A stretch of 64,000 nucleotides of DNA from Forficula auricularia (lineage: Eukaryota > Arthropoda > Insecta > Dermaptera > Forficulidae), in assembly GCA_024734495.1 (NCBI GenBank), contig JALMQS010000073.1, positions 1,184,379 to 1,248,378 on the forward strand. The letters are read 5' to 3'. The position numbers and the translations under genes were made by a program. The first letter of the stretch is position 1, and each line of letters opens with the position of its first letter. The notes under the pieces are model-generated. The model saw only the letters and a list, made by a program, of their open reading frames with translations, searched no databases and was not told the origin of the DNA. Of this stretch, positions 1-11,210 are shown in pieces.

Positions 1-415
1 GCGCCCAAATTAGGGGGAATATGTCCAAATACTAATCTAAAAAAAAGTGAATTTTCAAGTTCATATTGCACCCATGCACTGATAGCACTTCAACAAGTAC
101 TTTGTAGTTGTCAGCTATCACATTTCCAAAAAAAATTACAGCATTCTTTGTCTGAAAGCTAGCCTTGCGCATTTCTCTCTCACGGATTTGCAGCCCGATA
201 AATATGCCTTATTTTAACTTACTATCGAGTTTAGGAAATGTTTTTCTCAAGTACCCAAAACCCTCATCGTGTGTATCCAAAGCCTCAACCAAATTTTTCA
301 TCAGCCCTAACTTTCTATGCAACGATAGTAACAAAATTCTGACTTTCTCAAGTAGAGTGTGATTCCTAACACTCTTCTGTCCAGGAATTAAGTTTTTAGG
401 CAAGGGGTACTGATA
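1..415 (-). pseudogene. Fragment of a multicopy arthropod protein family (function unknown)
   Basis: Reading leftward from about 415, the conceptual protein shows NLIPG, then LGLMKNLVEALD, then GIFIGLQIRE, NYKVLVEVLS and GCNMNLKIHF. I recognise this series from a large family of predicted arthropod and cnidarian proteins (LGLMKNFVKA, GIFVGPQIRE, LGCNMSLKIHF in other members). It is multicopy and often linked with mobile DNA, but I know of no assigned function. The frame is broken by a TAA at 209-211 and a TAG at 32-34, so it is a pseudogene. It runs off the window's left edge, and its upstream end is not defined. Recognition of the family is from memory; the motifs and stops are read directly. 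Confidence 0.72.
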
Positions 416-837
416 TTCCCATTAAGCAACAATACTACTTTTAAACTATTCTTAGATGAATCTAAAAAATAAACTTGTTTGTGGTGTGAGTCCTTCCAAT
501 TTAAGTGAATGGTATAGCATAGTAATAAGATAGCTACCGTTGACACTTTATTTTTATTTATTTAGTAGTTATATTAATATAGCTATTTAATATTGGTTTT
601 AATCACAGCTAAAACACATGTAGTTATTTAACAAATAAGAAATGTAATGTTGATAGAGAGACAAAGTTGCAAAAGTTGATTCAATTGCACAATATTGTCG
701 ATATATTAGATAAATTTAAATTTGGTTGTGTATTCTACATATATATTATAGAAATTATTAATATAAAATCCGCTATTTCATATCATTAATACTTTATGAA
801 TTATATGAATTCAAATGAGGGCTGGATAGACTTTCAA

Positions 838-1537
838 ATAAAATAAACTGCAACAGATCGTTGCTAAACTTTATCCAAATTCATTTGAATTATTAATATG
901 TTTATTCCTTTATTATTAATCAGATATCACTTTGAATTTGCAGTTCATGTTGACTTTAATTCAAAAATAATGATCGATTATCATTTAACAGTCGAGGAAT
1001 AACCATTCTACATTCGATTTTTGACATTTCGGTTATTATTGGTAAAGTGAAGACATGGAGGAATCGACTTAAAGTCAAAAATAACGATCGATTCAAATCT
1101 AATAATAGAGAATAACCTTATTGCATTCCATTTTTGATGTTTTGACTATTAATGGCAACCTCTACTAAAAACGTGGAGGAATCGACTTGAAATCAAAAAG
1201 ACTAAATTCTTTTATGCTTTTATGGCAAACAACTCAAGCTTGAGTTGTGATGATCTTGTTTATAATGATGGGCCAAAAAAAGGATAACATACATCCATAC
1301 ATCCGCACCCACTAAATGAAAAAATCACACTTTTTGGCCTTTGGACGAGACCCCATGTAATTTTTGGCAAAACCGTCACGTGCTAAAATTAAAGCTAATT
1401 GAATACTACAATTTGTGACTTTAATTGACACCATGGGTTCCGTAGTCATTACCTGAGGACCCTTTAAAGTCACGCTTGCCGCGAGACCGATTACAATACT
1501 TTTCCCATGCTTCGCATTGGATAAAGTAAAAAGAAAG
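838..1537 (+). mobile_element. Family B repeat, copy 1 (Helentron-like, non-autonomous)
   Basis: Starts AAATAAACT, then a hairpin (GCAACAGATCGTTGC) and AACTTTATCC. Ends with the hairpin CCATGCTTCGCATTGG at 1505-1520, then ATAAAGTAAAA. The motif ACTTTATCCAA therefore occurs near both ends in inverted orientation. The middle (about 940-1200) holds two diverged tandem units of roughly 125 bp (ATAACGATCGATT, then GAGGAATAACC, then GGAGGAATCGACTT). Subterminal hairpins, asymmetric short inverted ends and central tandem repeats match the known layout of Helentron-derived interspersed elements. The structure is seen directly; the class is inferred. No coding capacity. Confidence 0.65.
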
Positions 1538-1910
1538 TCTAAGTTAACCCCGCTGCGGAGACCTGAAACCATTCAACTATAAAACTATAAAATGTGGGTG
1601 TTCCGAAAAAAATCTAGGTGATTGAGGAAAATGGATGCGATATTTGTTATCAGGACATCTGAATACATAAAGATCACTTGGTTTTATTTAAAGGAAAATT
1701 TCATTGTTTATCAGTGTAATTGTAAATAAATAAAATGTCATATACATATATATAAAATATATATTACAATTTTCGCATGTTTAAAAAGAATTAAGTGGCG
1801 TGCTGAACGTTGCTTTTCTTTAGTTAAAAATGATACGCCCTCCGTACCAAATTATATGCTACATTTGTTTCGAGAATTGAGTTCCAATTTAAATGCTTTA
1901 TTTCAATATT

Positions 1911-2530
1911 TTTACTTTATCCAATGCGAAGCATGGGAGAAAGTATTGGAATCGCTCTCGCGGCAAGCGCGACTTCAAAGGGTCCTCAGGTAAAGACTAC
2001 GGAACCCATGGACTCAATTAAGGTCACAAATTGAAGTATTCAATGAGATTGAATTTTAGCACGTGACGGTTTTGCCAAAAATTACCTGGAATCTCGCCGA
2101 GAGGCCAAAAAGTGCCATTTTTTTTGGAAGTGCGTGCGGATGGATGGATGGATGGATGTATGTGTGTGTGTGTTATCGTTTTTTTCGTCCACGAATTTTT
2201 CCACACCGTTGCATCGAATGAATTGAAATTGAAAACCTACCAGTATTTTAACAAAATGAAGCGCTGATTAGTTTTTGGTACATATCGGTCCACAAACATT
2301 AGTACTTTATTTCAGTACTTTTTTAGTTTTTTCTAAATATCTTGAAAATGACTTAACCAATTTTGATGAAATTTAATATCCTAATTAAGTACCTTGGGAA
2401 CCACAAAAAAGGTCAAATAAAGTTTTTAGTAAAATTATATTTTAAAGTACTTTACTCTAGAACATATTAATATTTCAAATGAATTTGGATAAAGTTTAGC
2501 AACGATCCGTTGCAGTTTATTTTTTCTACT
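1911..2530 (-). mobile_element. Family B repeat, copy 2
   Basis: Complete copy in opposite orientation to copy 1. It begins TTTACTTTATCC with the hairpin CCAATGCGAAGCATGG at 1921-1936, and ends GCAACGATCCGTTGC then AGTTTATTT. It lacks the 125-bp tandem units. A GATG then TG microsatellite lies at about 2135-2172. By eye it is nearly identical to the inverted copy at 37478-38078, so one of them moved recently or they exchange sequence. Confidence 0.68.
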
Positions 2531-2761
2531 TTTCATAAATGTAGCATTTATTTTGGGACAAATATTTCGAAGCAACATTTTTTACACTAATTTGGCACCG
2601 ATGTTTTACTTAAGGGGGAGTACTTGTCAAGCTAATATTAATGAATAATAGCATATCAACCTAAATTCTCTGAAAAATATTAAAACAAAATTATAAAATC
2701 TTCACTACCAATAACACTGCCCGACAAAAATTTAAAAAAAAAATTTCCCCGTAAACCTAAC

Positions 2762-3331
2762 AATGGATTCCAGTAGAGTTTTCTACGCTGAATATCATGC
2801 AAATTCCCAATTTTTAAAACATAGGTCAGAGTTTTGAGATATTATCGGTCAAAATGACGAAAATGGCTATTTTGACCTATTTTCGAGTCCCATTAAATAT
2901 TAAACAGCAATATTTGAAATCAAAATATTTTGTTGACGTAATAGAAAACAGATTCCTCTTTGATTTTCAAATTACCTTTTTGTTTTAGCTCAATTAGAAC
3001 TCGAGTTATAACTAAAAAACTAAGACTTTATGTTGTTATCTATGTTTATTATCCTTTATAATCTTGTAGTTTTAGTTTTTTAGTTATAAATCGAGTTCTA
3101 ATTGATCTACAAACAAGTGGTAATTTGAAAATCAAAGAGGAAGCTGTTTTCTATTACGTCAAAAAATATTTTGATTTCAAATATTGCTGTTTAATACTTA
3201 ATGGGACTCAAAAATAGGTCCAAATGGCATTTTTCGACATTTTGACCCATAATATCTCAAAATTCTGACCTGTTGTAAAAAATCGGGAAATCTCATGATA
3301 ATCAGCGTAGAAAACTCTACTGGAATCCATT
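2762..3331. repeat. Long inverted repeat (foldback), about 280-bp arms
   Basis: The sequence AATGGATTCCAG at 2762 returns as its reverse complement ending at 3331. The arms match along nearly their full length; for example GTAGAGTTTTCTACGCTGA at 2774 matches TCAGCGTAGAAAACTCTAC at 3302-3320. Only a short spacer near 3040 separates them. No open reading frame is present. The foldback origin (MITE or inverted dimer) cannot be decided, because no clear target duplication is visible. Confidence 0.75.
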
Positions 3332-3410
3332 AGTTTGTCACATTGTAATTAGTAGAAAAATATTCAAATGTAACAACTAATTTGTGACGGAGTGAATATA
3401 TTAATATTAT

Positions 3411-4550
3411 TTTTACTTTATCCAATGGAAAAGGTTACGGAACCCATGGACTCATTCAAAGTCACAAATTGTAGTATTCAATTAGGCTGAATTTTATCAC
3501 GTGACGGTTTTGCCAAAAACTACATGGGGTCTCGTCCAGAGGCCAAAAAGTGCGACTTTTTTTATTTAGGCCTTAGGGATGTATGTATGTATCGTATGTT
3601 ACCCTTTCATTCCGTCCACAATTTTTTCCACACCGTTCAACCGATTGAAATGTAATTGAAAACCTACCATTACTTTAACAAAATAAAGCGCTGATTAGTT
3701 TTTGGTACATATTGGCCCACAAACTTTATTACTTTAGTCCAGTATTTTTTCTAAATATCTTGAAAATTGCTTAACCAATATTAATCAAATTTTGTACCTA
3801 TTCTATTTACCTAAATATCTTGAGAAGGTCAAAAAAAAATTATATAAAGATTTTAATAAAATTATATTTTAAAGTACTTTAATCTACAGTAAACAAGTAT
3901 TTTTTTTAATTCTTTAAAATGTATTTATTTGATCGGTTTAATATAGCTCATTTAACCTTTTGTAAGTTAGAATGGATAGGCTACTCTCTGTGAAATACTA
4001 AAAATTTGGGAGGAAATTTTATAAGTAATAGCAACTGGGTTATTTTCTCATCCGTTACCTTTACTCAAGACATAGAGAAAATTAAAAATCAAAAATAACC
4101 ATCGATTCTCATCTTATAATCATTCTACGTTGGATTTTTGAGGTTTCAGTTATTATTAATTACCAGTGCTGAAGATATGTTGGAATCGGCTTAAAATAAA
4201 AATTAGCGATCGATTCTCATTTAATACTTGAGGAATAACTAGATTGCATTTGTGAGGTGTGGATTATCATTAGTAACAACTGCTGAAAACATGAAAAAGA
4301 AGAAAAAAGAATTTAGTCTTTTTGATTTTAATTCGATTCTTCCATGTTTTCAGTTACCAATGATATCGAAACGTCACAAATGAAATGTAAAATGGGAATT
4401 CCTCAAGTATTAGATGAGAATCGATGGCTATTTTTGAGGCAACATTGATTTTAAATGGCCAGTGTTATCTGATTAATAATAAGGAATAAAAACATTAATA
4501 TCAATTTCAAATTACTATACGGATAAACGATTCGTTGCAGTTTATTTATA
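3411..4550 (-). mobile_element. Family B repeat, copy 3 (with tandem units)
   Basis: Starts TTTACTTTATCCAATGG, but the terminal hairpin is deleted and the sequence jumps to AAGGTTACGGAACCCATGG. It ends in a degenerate GATTCGTTGCAGTTTATTT at about 4528-4548. The tandem units of about 125 bp at 4080-4290, plus an inverted unit at 4320-4460, correspond to those inside copy 1. The deleted hairpin and an internal inversion suggest an old, inactive copy. Confidence 0.58.
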
Positions 4551-4974
4551 TATTTATTTATTTTTAAATTAATTAAAAAATAATTCAATTGAATCTCATG
4601 AATATTTTCTTCTAAAGCTTTTTATATTAATAAATTATAATTTTTATTAATTCGATCTTAGTAATGTTTATTTCGAAAGATTAAATTTCGGGATTTATAA
4701 ATAATTTTTAGGAAAATTCCGTTATTTATTAAATATATACGGAATTTTTTATAAAAATAAAAATAATTAAATAAAGTTTTCATTTAAATTCTTATTCTTG
4801 AATTAGACAATTCAAAAGTGTGACTGCAAATTTTAAATTACTGTAACTTACATACGTTTTTAAGGGTTTAGCTTACTATTGAACTCATAATATCATTTCA
4901 ATTGTTATCTTTATAGGTTTATTAGCTTAGGACAATACAAATTCAATAATACAAATACAATTCAAAATACAATT

Positions 4975-5298
4975 TCAATATTTACTGAATCCTCCCTTTC
5001 GAGCAATCACATTTTGTATGCTTTTTTTGGCTATTTCTTCAAGTGCACGTGTATTGTGCCATGTTTTAATAATATTTTCTATCAAGTCCCTTTTGTTGGT
5101 AATTATTTTATCTTTGCAAATTTCTTTTTTTAGGGCAGCCCTTAGATTTTTGATTGGTTTGAGGTCTGGTGAGTTGCCAGGCCAGTCCAAAAGCGTTATT
5201 AGACTAGATTACTATACTCGATTTTTTGTAAAGTTTGAATGAAATAAATTTACTTGATAAAAATCATTTGAGTATAATAATTTGGCCACCCACTGTAT
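4975..5298 (-). pseudogene. Tc1-type transposase remnant with one terminal repeat
   Basis: The minus-strand frame (5190 to 4975) reads DWPGNSPDLKPIKNL and continues to a KSIQNVIARKGG-type C-terminus. This is the C-terminal part of a Tc1-family DDE transposase, which cuts and pastes DNA at TA sites. In active members the motif is NPIE, where E is the last catalytic residue; here it is K (PIKNL), so the copy is catalytically dead as well as truncated. A Tc1-like terminal sequence, CAGTGGGTGGCCAAATTATT on the minus strand, lies at about 5278-5297. About 90 bp separate it from the C-terminal coding part, so most of the gene has been deleted. I do not see the other terminus. Confidence 0.85.
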
Positions 5299-5888
5299 AC
5301 GATATACTTCAATCAATTGAATTAAATATACCATTTTTACAAATAAATATGAATAGAAATAATCCATGATAGAATTCTGAAAGAAACGTTCCTGGACCCT
5401 TAGACATTTTATTAAAATAAAATTAAGGCAAACATGGTTTTCTTTAAAGAAAAATCCATTATACTATATACGTATATTGTTTTATATATTATAAATAAAC
5501 CAGCATAATTTCAAGTTCATAGGGTGTCTGGACGTACCCCGTTACGATGAGTGAGTGAGTGAGTCACTGACAAAACTCTCACTTCTATTTCCAAAACTGT
5601 TATAAAAAAATCTTAAAATTTACACACGAGCATTGTTTTTAAGAACATGTATAATTTTCATGTTCTTAACTTAATGGGAAGTTTAGCTAAGAAGGGTACA
5701 AATATGCTCTAAATTATACCTGTAAATAGAAGTTGTGCTTCTTGTGAAGACTTGGTTTAAATTAAATTAACTGGAACTTTAAAAATCCCAAGTTTAACCA
5801 CTTGTGAATTTCTTCTAATTAACCTGTAAAAATTCTATTTTCTACGGAACTTTCTTAATTTTTCATTAATTAGTGTATATATATTCTT

Positions 5889-5960
5889 GACCCCTATGGA
5901 CCGGGGGTAGAATAGGTCCATAGTATCCCCTGCTTGTCGCAAAAGGCGACTATAAATGGT
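5889..5960 (+). repeat. Short dispersed repeat (CTGCTTGTCGCAAAAGGCGACT type)
   Basis: A GC-richer block containing AGTATCCCCTGCTTGTCGC and AAAAGGCGACTATAAATGG. A second, diverged copy is at 17138-17212 (AGTATCTCCTGCTTTTCG, then AGAGGAGACTAAAAGGGG). The same word is common in many invertebrate genomes, but I cannot name the parent element. Confidence 0.5.
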
Positions 5961-6227
5961 TGAAGGTGAGCCTAACAATCTCACTCGGTAAAAAAACTTC
6001 CCAGTTACGGAATCAATCGTTTGCTTCCATAACTGGGAAGAAGAATACTATTAAGGACACCTGGATTAAACAAAAATAATATTAAGATTCAAAAAAAACA
6101 AAAAAAAAACAATCTTCTATGAGAAGCTTCTCATATTTGAGAGTCTTGTATTATAATTGTACAATAATTTTAAAAAATGTTTCACCAAGTACCAAAACCA
6201 AAATCCTTAAAAACTATCATATGATAA

Positions 6228-6592
6228 GATGCCGCCGCCGTGGTGTAATGGTCAGAGTAACTGACTGGCAACCCGGAGGTCTCAGGTTCGATTCCCGGCT
6301 ATACCCAGACATTTTTTCTGTAAGTATAGGGTCTGGTAATAAAAATTAAGTGGGAGATAAATTTAACCGAATTTATCGCGCGGAGAATTTACCACTGCTC
6401 GAAGCCCCTAAAACCTTAGTAAATTGGATATTGAATTGTATCTAAGTTTCTGAGATTGGCTCGTGATCCCGGCTTCTTTTCCTTCTACTCTGTTCTTTTC
6501 ACGATGGAGGGGCCAGCCCATACAGGCCTTTAGGGGATCCACCTTCTGGTGTATCTCCTTCTCACATCAATATCATTAAAAAAAAAAAAAAA
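6228..6592 (+). mobile_element. tRNA-derived SINE with LINE-like tail
   Basis: The head carries RNA polymerase III promoter boxes: an A box around TGGTGTAATGGTCAGAG (6241-6257) and a B box GGTTCGATTCC (6285-6295), spaced as in a tRNA. The fold is not a good functional tRNA, since no proper anticodon stem is seen. A unique body follows, then a tail with CACGATGGAGGGGCCAGCCC and GGCCTTTAGGGGATCCACC, ending in about 14 A residues. The same tail, minus small differences, is found at the 3' end of the non-LTR element at 33381-34312. By established SINE biology that enzyme would mobilise this SINE. No convincing target duplication was found. Confidence 0.82.
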
Positions 6593-7084
6593 TTTAAATG
6601 TTTAAATATAATTATTTTCTTCTTCTTGTGATTTATACTAGGTTTGTTTTCTTTTTGTAAACTTGCTGCAAATCTACTGTGAAACATTAAATTAAATGTT
6701 ACATCCTTAAAATGGATTTTATTTCCAAGATGTTGTTATAATCCTTGGTTTTATGTTTCTACCCTTTTCCCAAGGATTATATAGTTGCTCAGATACAAGT
6801 GCTACAAGCTGTTGTTGTTGCTGTTATCCTATTATATGAACAAATACACTTGCAAATTAATTATCACAACTCGAGACATTTTCGTCTCAAAATAATTAAG
6901 TGAATAACTAATCCGTATAAATACTAAGAATATATTTAGGTTATTTATTTCCGGATAAAACGCTCTTTTTCTGTAAGAATATATCATATGTCATAATAAT
7001 ACTAGAATACTAATTTTTAAATCAATGGAGATTTGATGAACAAGCATCCTAATATGTAGATATATATAGTACTTACTAATTGAC

Positions 7085-7262
7085 TTTCGCGACGACGCCC
7101 TCGTGACGTTTTTAATTTAAAACCCCACTAATAATTCATGACAAATAACAATTATTACAATTGGGAAATTTAAACTACATATTATTTTAAAACCCAATGC
7201 AGAGTCTAAGGGGCGTAACTCTCTGGCCATCAAAATATGTGCCTAAGGCGGGCTTCGCAGCT
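7085..7262 (+). repeat. Helitron-like repeat, family C, fragment
   Basis: Contains the words GCGACGACGCC, TAATAATTCATGACAAATAA and GGCGGGCTTCGCAGC. They occur in the same order at 43385-43575 and partly at 21776-21900; an inverted copy is at 14490-14625. The 43385 copy has the clearest GC hairpin (GCCCGCC GAA GGTGGGC). Class is inferred from the GC-rich hairpins and lack of inverted ends. Confidence 0.45.
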
Positions 7263-7410
7263 GCTACAATATAATTGCCTTTTCATTTATGTATCCTTAA
7301 AAATTTAGCAAAATCGAATTGAACATAAGTCATTTCTTGCATTCATATAATTTTACTACCTGTCACCTGTAATTCAATTTCTTATCTATATTATTTTAAT
7401 AAATAACTAA

Positions 7411-7438
7411 TTTGTTTTTCTCTTTGTTTCAGGTAAGC
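7411..7438 (+). promoter_or_regulatory. Candidate recursive (ratchet) splice site
   Basis: A long pyrimidine tract ending TTTTTCTCTTTGTTTCAG is followed immediately by GTAAGC, so a strong 3' splice site directly abuts a strong 5' splice site (junction 7432/7433). This is the hallmark of ratchet sites used to remove very long introns stepwise in insects and vertebrates. It predicts a plus-strand host gene whose exons lie outside the window. The juxtaposition is seen; use in splicing is inferred. Confidence 0.5.
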
Positions 7439-7495
7439 TGATTATTTTTCTCGTTCTTCTACTTATCTATATCTACTCATATACAATAGAAAAAC
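7433..7495 (+). other. Candidate recursive-splicing exon (63 nt)
   Basis: Bounded upstream by the acceptor at 7432 and downstream by a donor AAAAC then GTGAGTATT (GT at 7496). Recursive sites are typically first recognised as exons through such a downstream donor and then skipped. The segment is pyrimidine-rich and shows no coding signal. It could instead be a chance pair of splice-like words. Confidence 0.35.
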
Positions 7496-7774
7496 GTGAG
7501 TATTATACAATAGTGAACGACTGATATTTTTTGTTTCAATAATTAATCGGATAATATAATTATAATTATGACCCTTTACTGGTAAAATAGTGCAGTGTGA
7601 ATATGGCTAGTTCATACATTAGATGTAAATCTAATACGTCATAATGGCGTAAGAGTCAAAAGGAGTGAATTTTGTTTTTATTGGATGTGGCCAACTTGGC
7701 TTCGCTTTCAATATCTACCTGGACTAAATAGAAATAAAAATTCCTGTGAGATTACTTGTTAAGAAAAATGATTT

Positions 7775-8490
7775 TTAAGAAAAATAAAACCGACTTCAAA
7801 AAAATTAAATGCAACAAATAAAATACACTAAAAGGTATAAAATAATTATTTTCTTATTTAGTTACAACTAAACGACGAAATATTAACATGAAATTACTTT
7901 TTAAAGTCGGTGCCAAACATATACCTTTTATGAATCGCACTCGACGGATCTTACTTAGTACGTTTGGAGGGTAAGCTCACTTATAGGTATAGTTTGTTTT
8001 GGTACCGACATCAAAAACTAATTTCATGTTAATATTTCGTCGTTTAGTTGTAACTAAAGAAGATAATAATTATTTTATACCTTTTAGTGTATTTTATTTG
8101 TTGCATTTAATTTTTTGAAGTCGGTTTTATTTTTTTCTTAAAAATTATTTTTATTTTTCTCTTTTTAGTGATGTTATTAATAGTGATCATATCATCAGAA
8201 CTTGACCAAATTAATATGCCACCATCCCTAAAATACCCCTTTCTAATAAAAAAAGAATCATCGAAATCGGTTCATAAACAAAGAAGTTAGGCCTGAATAA
8301 ACCTAACAAAAAAGGTCTAATACCAATAAAAAAAATGGGACCAATCGGAAACTAGACTGAACCCAATGCAAATTTTTTTTTCAAAATCGGTTCACAATTG
8401 GCGGAGATATGAGGTAATATAGACACACAAAATAAAAAAAAAATTCAGTCGAAGAGAGAAAATCCTCCTTTTTTGACGTCGGTTAAAAAT
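7775..8490 (+). repeat. AACCGACTTC foldback repeat, copy 1
   Basis: Begins AAACCGACTTCAAAAAAATT and ends TTTGACGTCGGTTAAAAA. Its first part is a palindrome: arms about 7782-7920 and 7995-8125, with TTAGTTACAACTAAACGACG matched by its complement. A unidirectional part follows with GAAATCGGTTCATAAACAAAG. Copies lie at 54510-55226 (full), 22069-22675 (minus, partial) and 23165-23650 (partial). The spacer between the arms is inverted relative to the 54510 copy. Similar AACCGACTTC repeats are widespread in insects; the autonomous parent is not recognised. Confidence 0.7.
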
Positions 8491-8779
8491 TACCATTCTT
8501 TAATCCACTACACCTACGAAAAAATTAAACAAACAAAAATTGTTAAAATAACAAAATTCAATTAGTAAAAGTCTTACTATTTATTTATTAATTATTTAAA
8601 ATTATTTAATGAGCAATTATTTTATTATATAGAATCAGTTTCTCGAAAACAGCTATAACGATTTCAATAAAAAATTACGGAATACGGAGGCGTAGGGGTT
8701 TGGGTGGAAATTTTTTTCTCCCAGGGTCTTATCACATGTTAGTTATTCACAGGTGGGTTCTTAAAATATTTCCATTTAG

Positions 8780-9705
8780 ACTGAGAGCTAGTGGACATTT
8801 TGGACGATTATTTGAGAATGCAAATTACATATAGCTCATACTGTTGATCAACACACACCTCGAAAGTGAAATTCTTACTCGCCCAATCCATTCTATTACA
8901 ATTTTTCTTAAAAAGTAAAATAGAGGGGTTTGATAAAAAGGGGTCGACTGTCAAAGAAGTTTATCGACCACTGCTTTAAACTAACCTCGTATTAAATTTC
9001 AAGCATTGTTAACTCTGGTAATTGGAGGTGAATAGTGATATCTTAAAATTAAACCAGGTTTGTGTAATTTTTGAGTTTTTTTTTATACTACAGGAATGTA
9101 TTAAGAAATTTCATAGGGATTTTAATTCTGGGCATCTTTCGTATTGACTAGTGCATGTTTATATTAAAATCAATAAGGAATAATCTATTTTCAAATGATT
9201 TTTTACATTGAATTTCTTTATAATAAATAAATAAACAAATAATAATAAAAATGAATTTAATACTTTGGTCATCACGACAGGCAGGTTGTTTTGTTGACTT
9301 CTCTCAATGAACTCGAAAAGTTAAGTGCTTTACGGTAGATCCTAAATTTTACGCAGCCTTGAGGAAGAGCTGAAACGTAGATTGCCAATATTCAGGCGTT
9401 TTGGTGCGTACAAGGCTAGACTTTTTCTTTATTAGTAATTTAAATGTTTTCAAAAATTGTTTAGCAATAACCTATACAAATTTAAGTATAGATATATAAT
9501 AATATATCAATATATCTATGTATGAGCCGTTCAGAAGCCAATCCAATTAAATGACTTGATTTAACAATATTTTTGACATCATCAATGGTCATTTACCCCT
9601 AAAAACGACTGGATTCGGCGAGTAAGAATTGATGATCACACTACAGTATGGGATATGTTATTTGCATTCTGAAATGATCGTCCAAATTGTTCACTAGCTC
9701 TGAGA
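8780..9705. repeat. Foldback repeat D (TTTGGACGATNATTT arms)
   Basis: The left part (AGAGCTAGTGGACATTTTGG, then ATTTGAGAATGCAAAT, at about 8784-8905) is the inverted counterpart of about 9590-9700 (CGAGTAAGAATT, ATTTGCATTCTGAAATGATC, CACTAGCTCTGA). A partial third copy lies at 53273-53400. The AT-rich spacer (8910-9580) has no recognisable gene. Confidence 0.55.
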
Positions 9706-9819
9706 CTATTTATCTTTTGCTTCCACACGGGCAATGGACACGGGCCAGATCATTTTTTTCTTTATTTGGAGAGATGTTTTGGACTGGTTCTCTTGGTTAT
9801 TTTTAGCCGACTTATCATT

Positions 9820-11210
9820 TTAACAAATACTATAAATAGTCCAGTCAAATTGTGCTCAAATGGGTCCTTATGGGGAAAGTTTTGGTGTAGTTCTGATTTT
9901 TTAAATATATGGTATATGTTTTTTCGGGCGCTGAATCCAAATCTGAGGTCTCCCACCAAAATTTCGTGACGCAACTTTGTAGAAAATGCAAAAAATGTGA
10001 AAATTTCCATTTTTTGACGGTTCTTTGCTTATAACTCAGAAACTATCAATTTTTCGTAAATACTTTTTATTTGCAAAATAAATATTTATAAATCTAAGAG
10101 TTTTATCAAAAAAGTGGTCCAAATAAACGTTCAAGGTAATAAAATTTCCTAGAGAATGAGATAGTAATCAAGTTTCTAGGATGAGTGGTTTTCATTTTAT
10201 GAAGGAAAAACTGCGATTTTATGCAAAAAATTGCAGTTTTTCAAAACTTCAACCTTATAATAATTTAATGTAATGGAAGGCAGGCCAGGGGTAGTGAGGA
10301 AAGAAAAAATTAACACATATCAAATAAGGTGTAATTTATTGGTATCCTTCCTCCTTTCCTTTCAAACCGACGTTTCGGAGGATTTTTCTCTCCTTCTTCA
10401 GAGTCTACAAATCAATATTACAAAATTATAAAAACGGGGTTGGTCATCATTCATTTCAACAATAAAATAATACAATTATAAATACAATGTAAACAGCCAG
10501 ATTATCAATAGAAAAAAATATATAATTAACTCACATCAAAGGGTCAATGAATGAAACAAATAAAATGTTTCCTTCTTCTCTCCACAGTAGTGTTCAAAAC
10601 TTTCTTCTTTTTTAGCAAAAGCATAAAAAACAATTTTTTTCCCTCCTTTTCTTAATTAGATAGATAAATGGCTTTGGAATCTAACATATATAGACCATAC
10701 CCCTTCCAAGAACCTTCAACCTTATTGCGGCACGGATTACCATTTATCCAAATAAGGTGAAACTTTGTTTTAATTGTAGAAAATTTAATATAGTTTAAAA
10801 CTATATAGAGTTGTTTTTGTTGAAAACGTACTCCTTCATAGTCAAAATGGGAAAATATCGAAAAAAAGTGCGAGTTTTTGGGTGCCGAGGTCGAAAACTT
10901 GGATTTTGCGCTTGACTCCGAACGGTTGGTCGGAGAAAAAAATCTAAACAATAAAATTTGTAGGAAATTTTATGACCTTTCATTTTACAAATAAAAACTA
11001 TTTACGGAAAGTTGATAGTTTCCGAGTTGTAGGCGAAAAACTGCCAAAAAATGGAAATTTTCACATTTTTTTGCATTTTCCATAAAGTTGCGTCACGAAA
11101 TTTTGGTGGGAAATCTGAGATTTGGATTCAGCTTCTCAAAAAACATATATATGCAAAAAATCAGAACTACCCCAAAACTTTCCTGATAAAAACACAATTT
11201 GACTGGAGTA
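9820..11210. repeat. Foldback repeat E with nested hammerhead-bearing repeat
   Basis: CCAGTCAAATTGTG at 9840 is matched by CACAATTTGACTGG at 11195-11208. The arms also share TTTCGTGACGCAACTTTG, GAAAATTTCCATTTTTTG and AACTATCAA. A diverged copy lies at 62000-62440. The interior (about 10280-10600) carries an unrelated segment with a hammerhead-like motif. The short frames here are by-products of the palindrome. Confidence 0.6.
10363..10408 (-). ncRNA. Hammerhead-ribozyme-like motif 1 (best stem I)
   Basis: On the minus strand: GTAGACT, CTGAAGA, one A, stem II GGAG with CTCC, GAAAC, then GTC followed by GGTTTG. Stem I pairs over 6 positions (3 Watson-Crick, 3 G-U), stem II over 4 bp; stem III is the minimal ACGU, and the cleavage triplet would be GUC. 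Minimal hammerheads of this kind are known from Penelope-like retroelements. An extra nucleotide between CUGAAGA and stem II departs from the canonical core and may weaken or alter activity. Confidence 0.5.

Noticed and set aside
6228..6310. tRNA gene
   Set aside because: A and B boxes are present but no sound anticodon stem; long tail and poly(A) identify a SINE. The same applies to 17800-17866 and 23288-23360.
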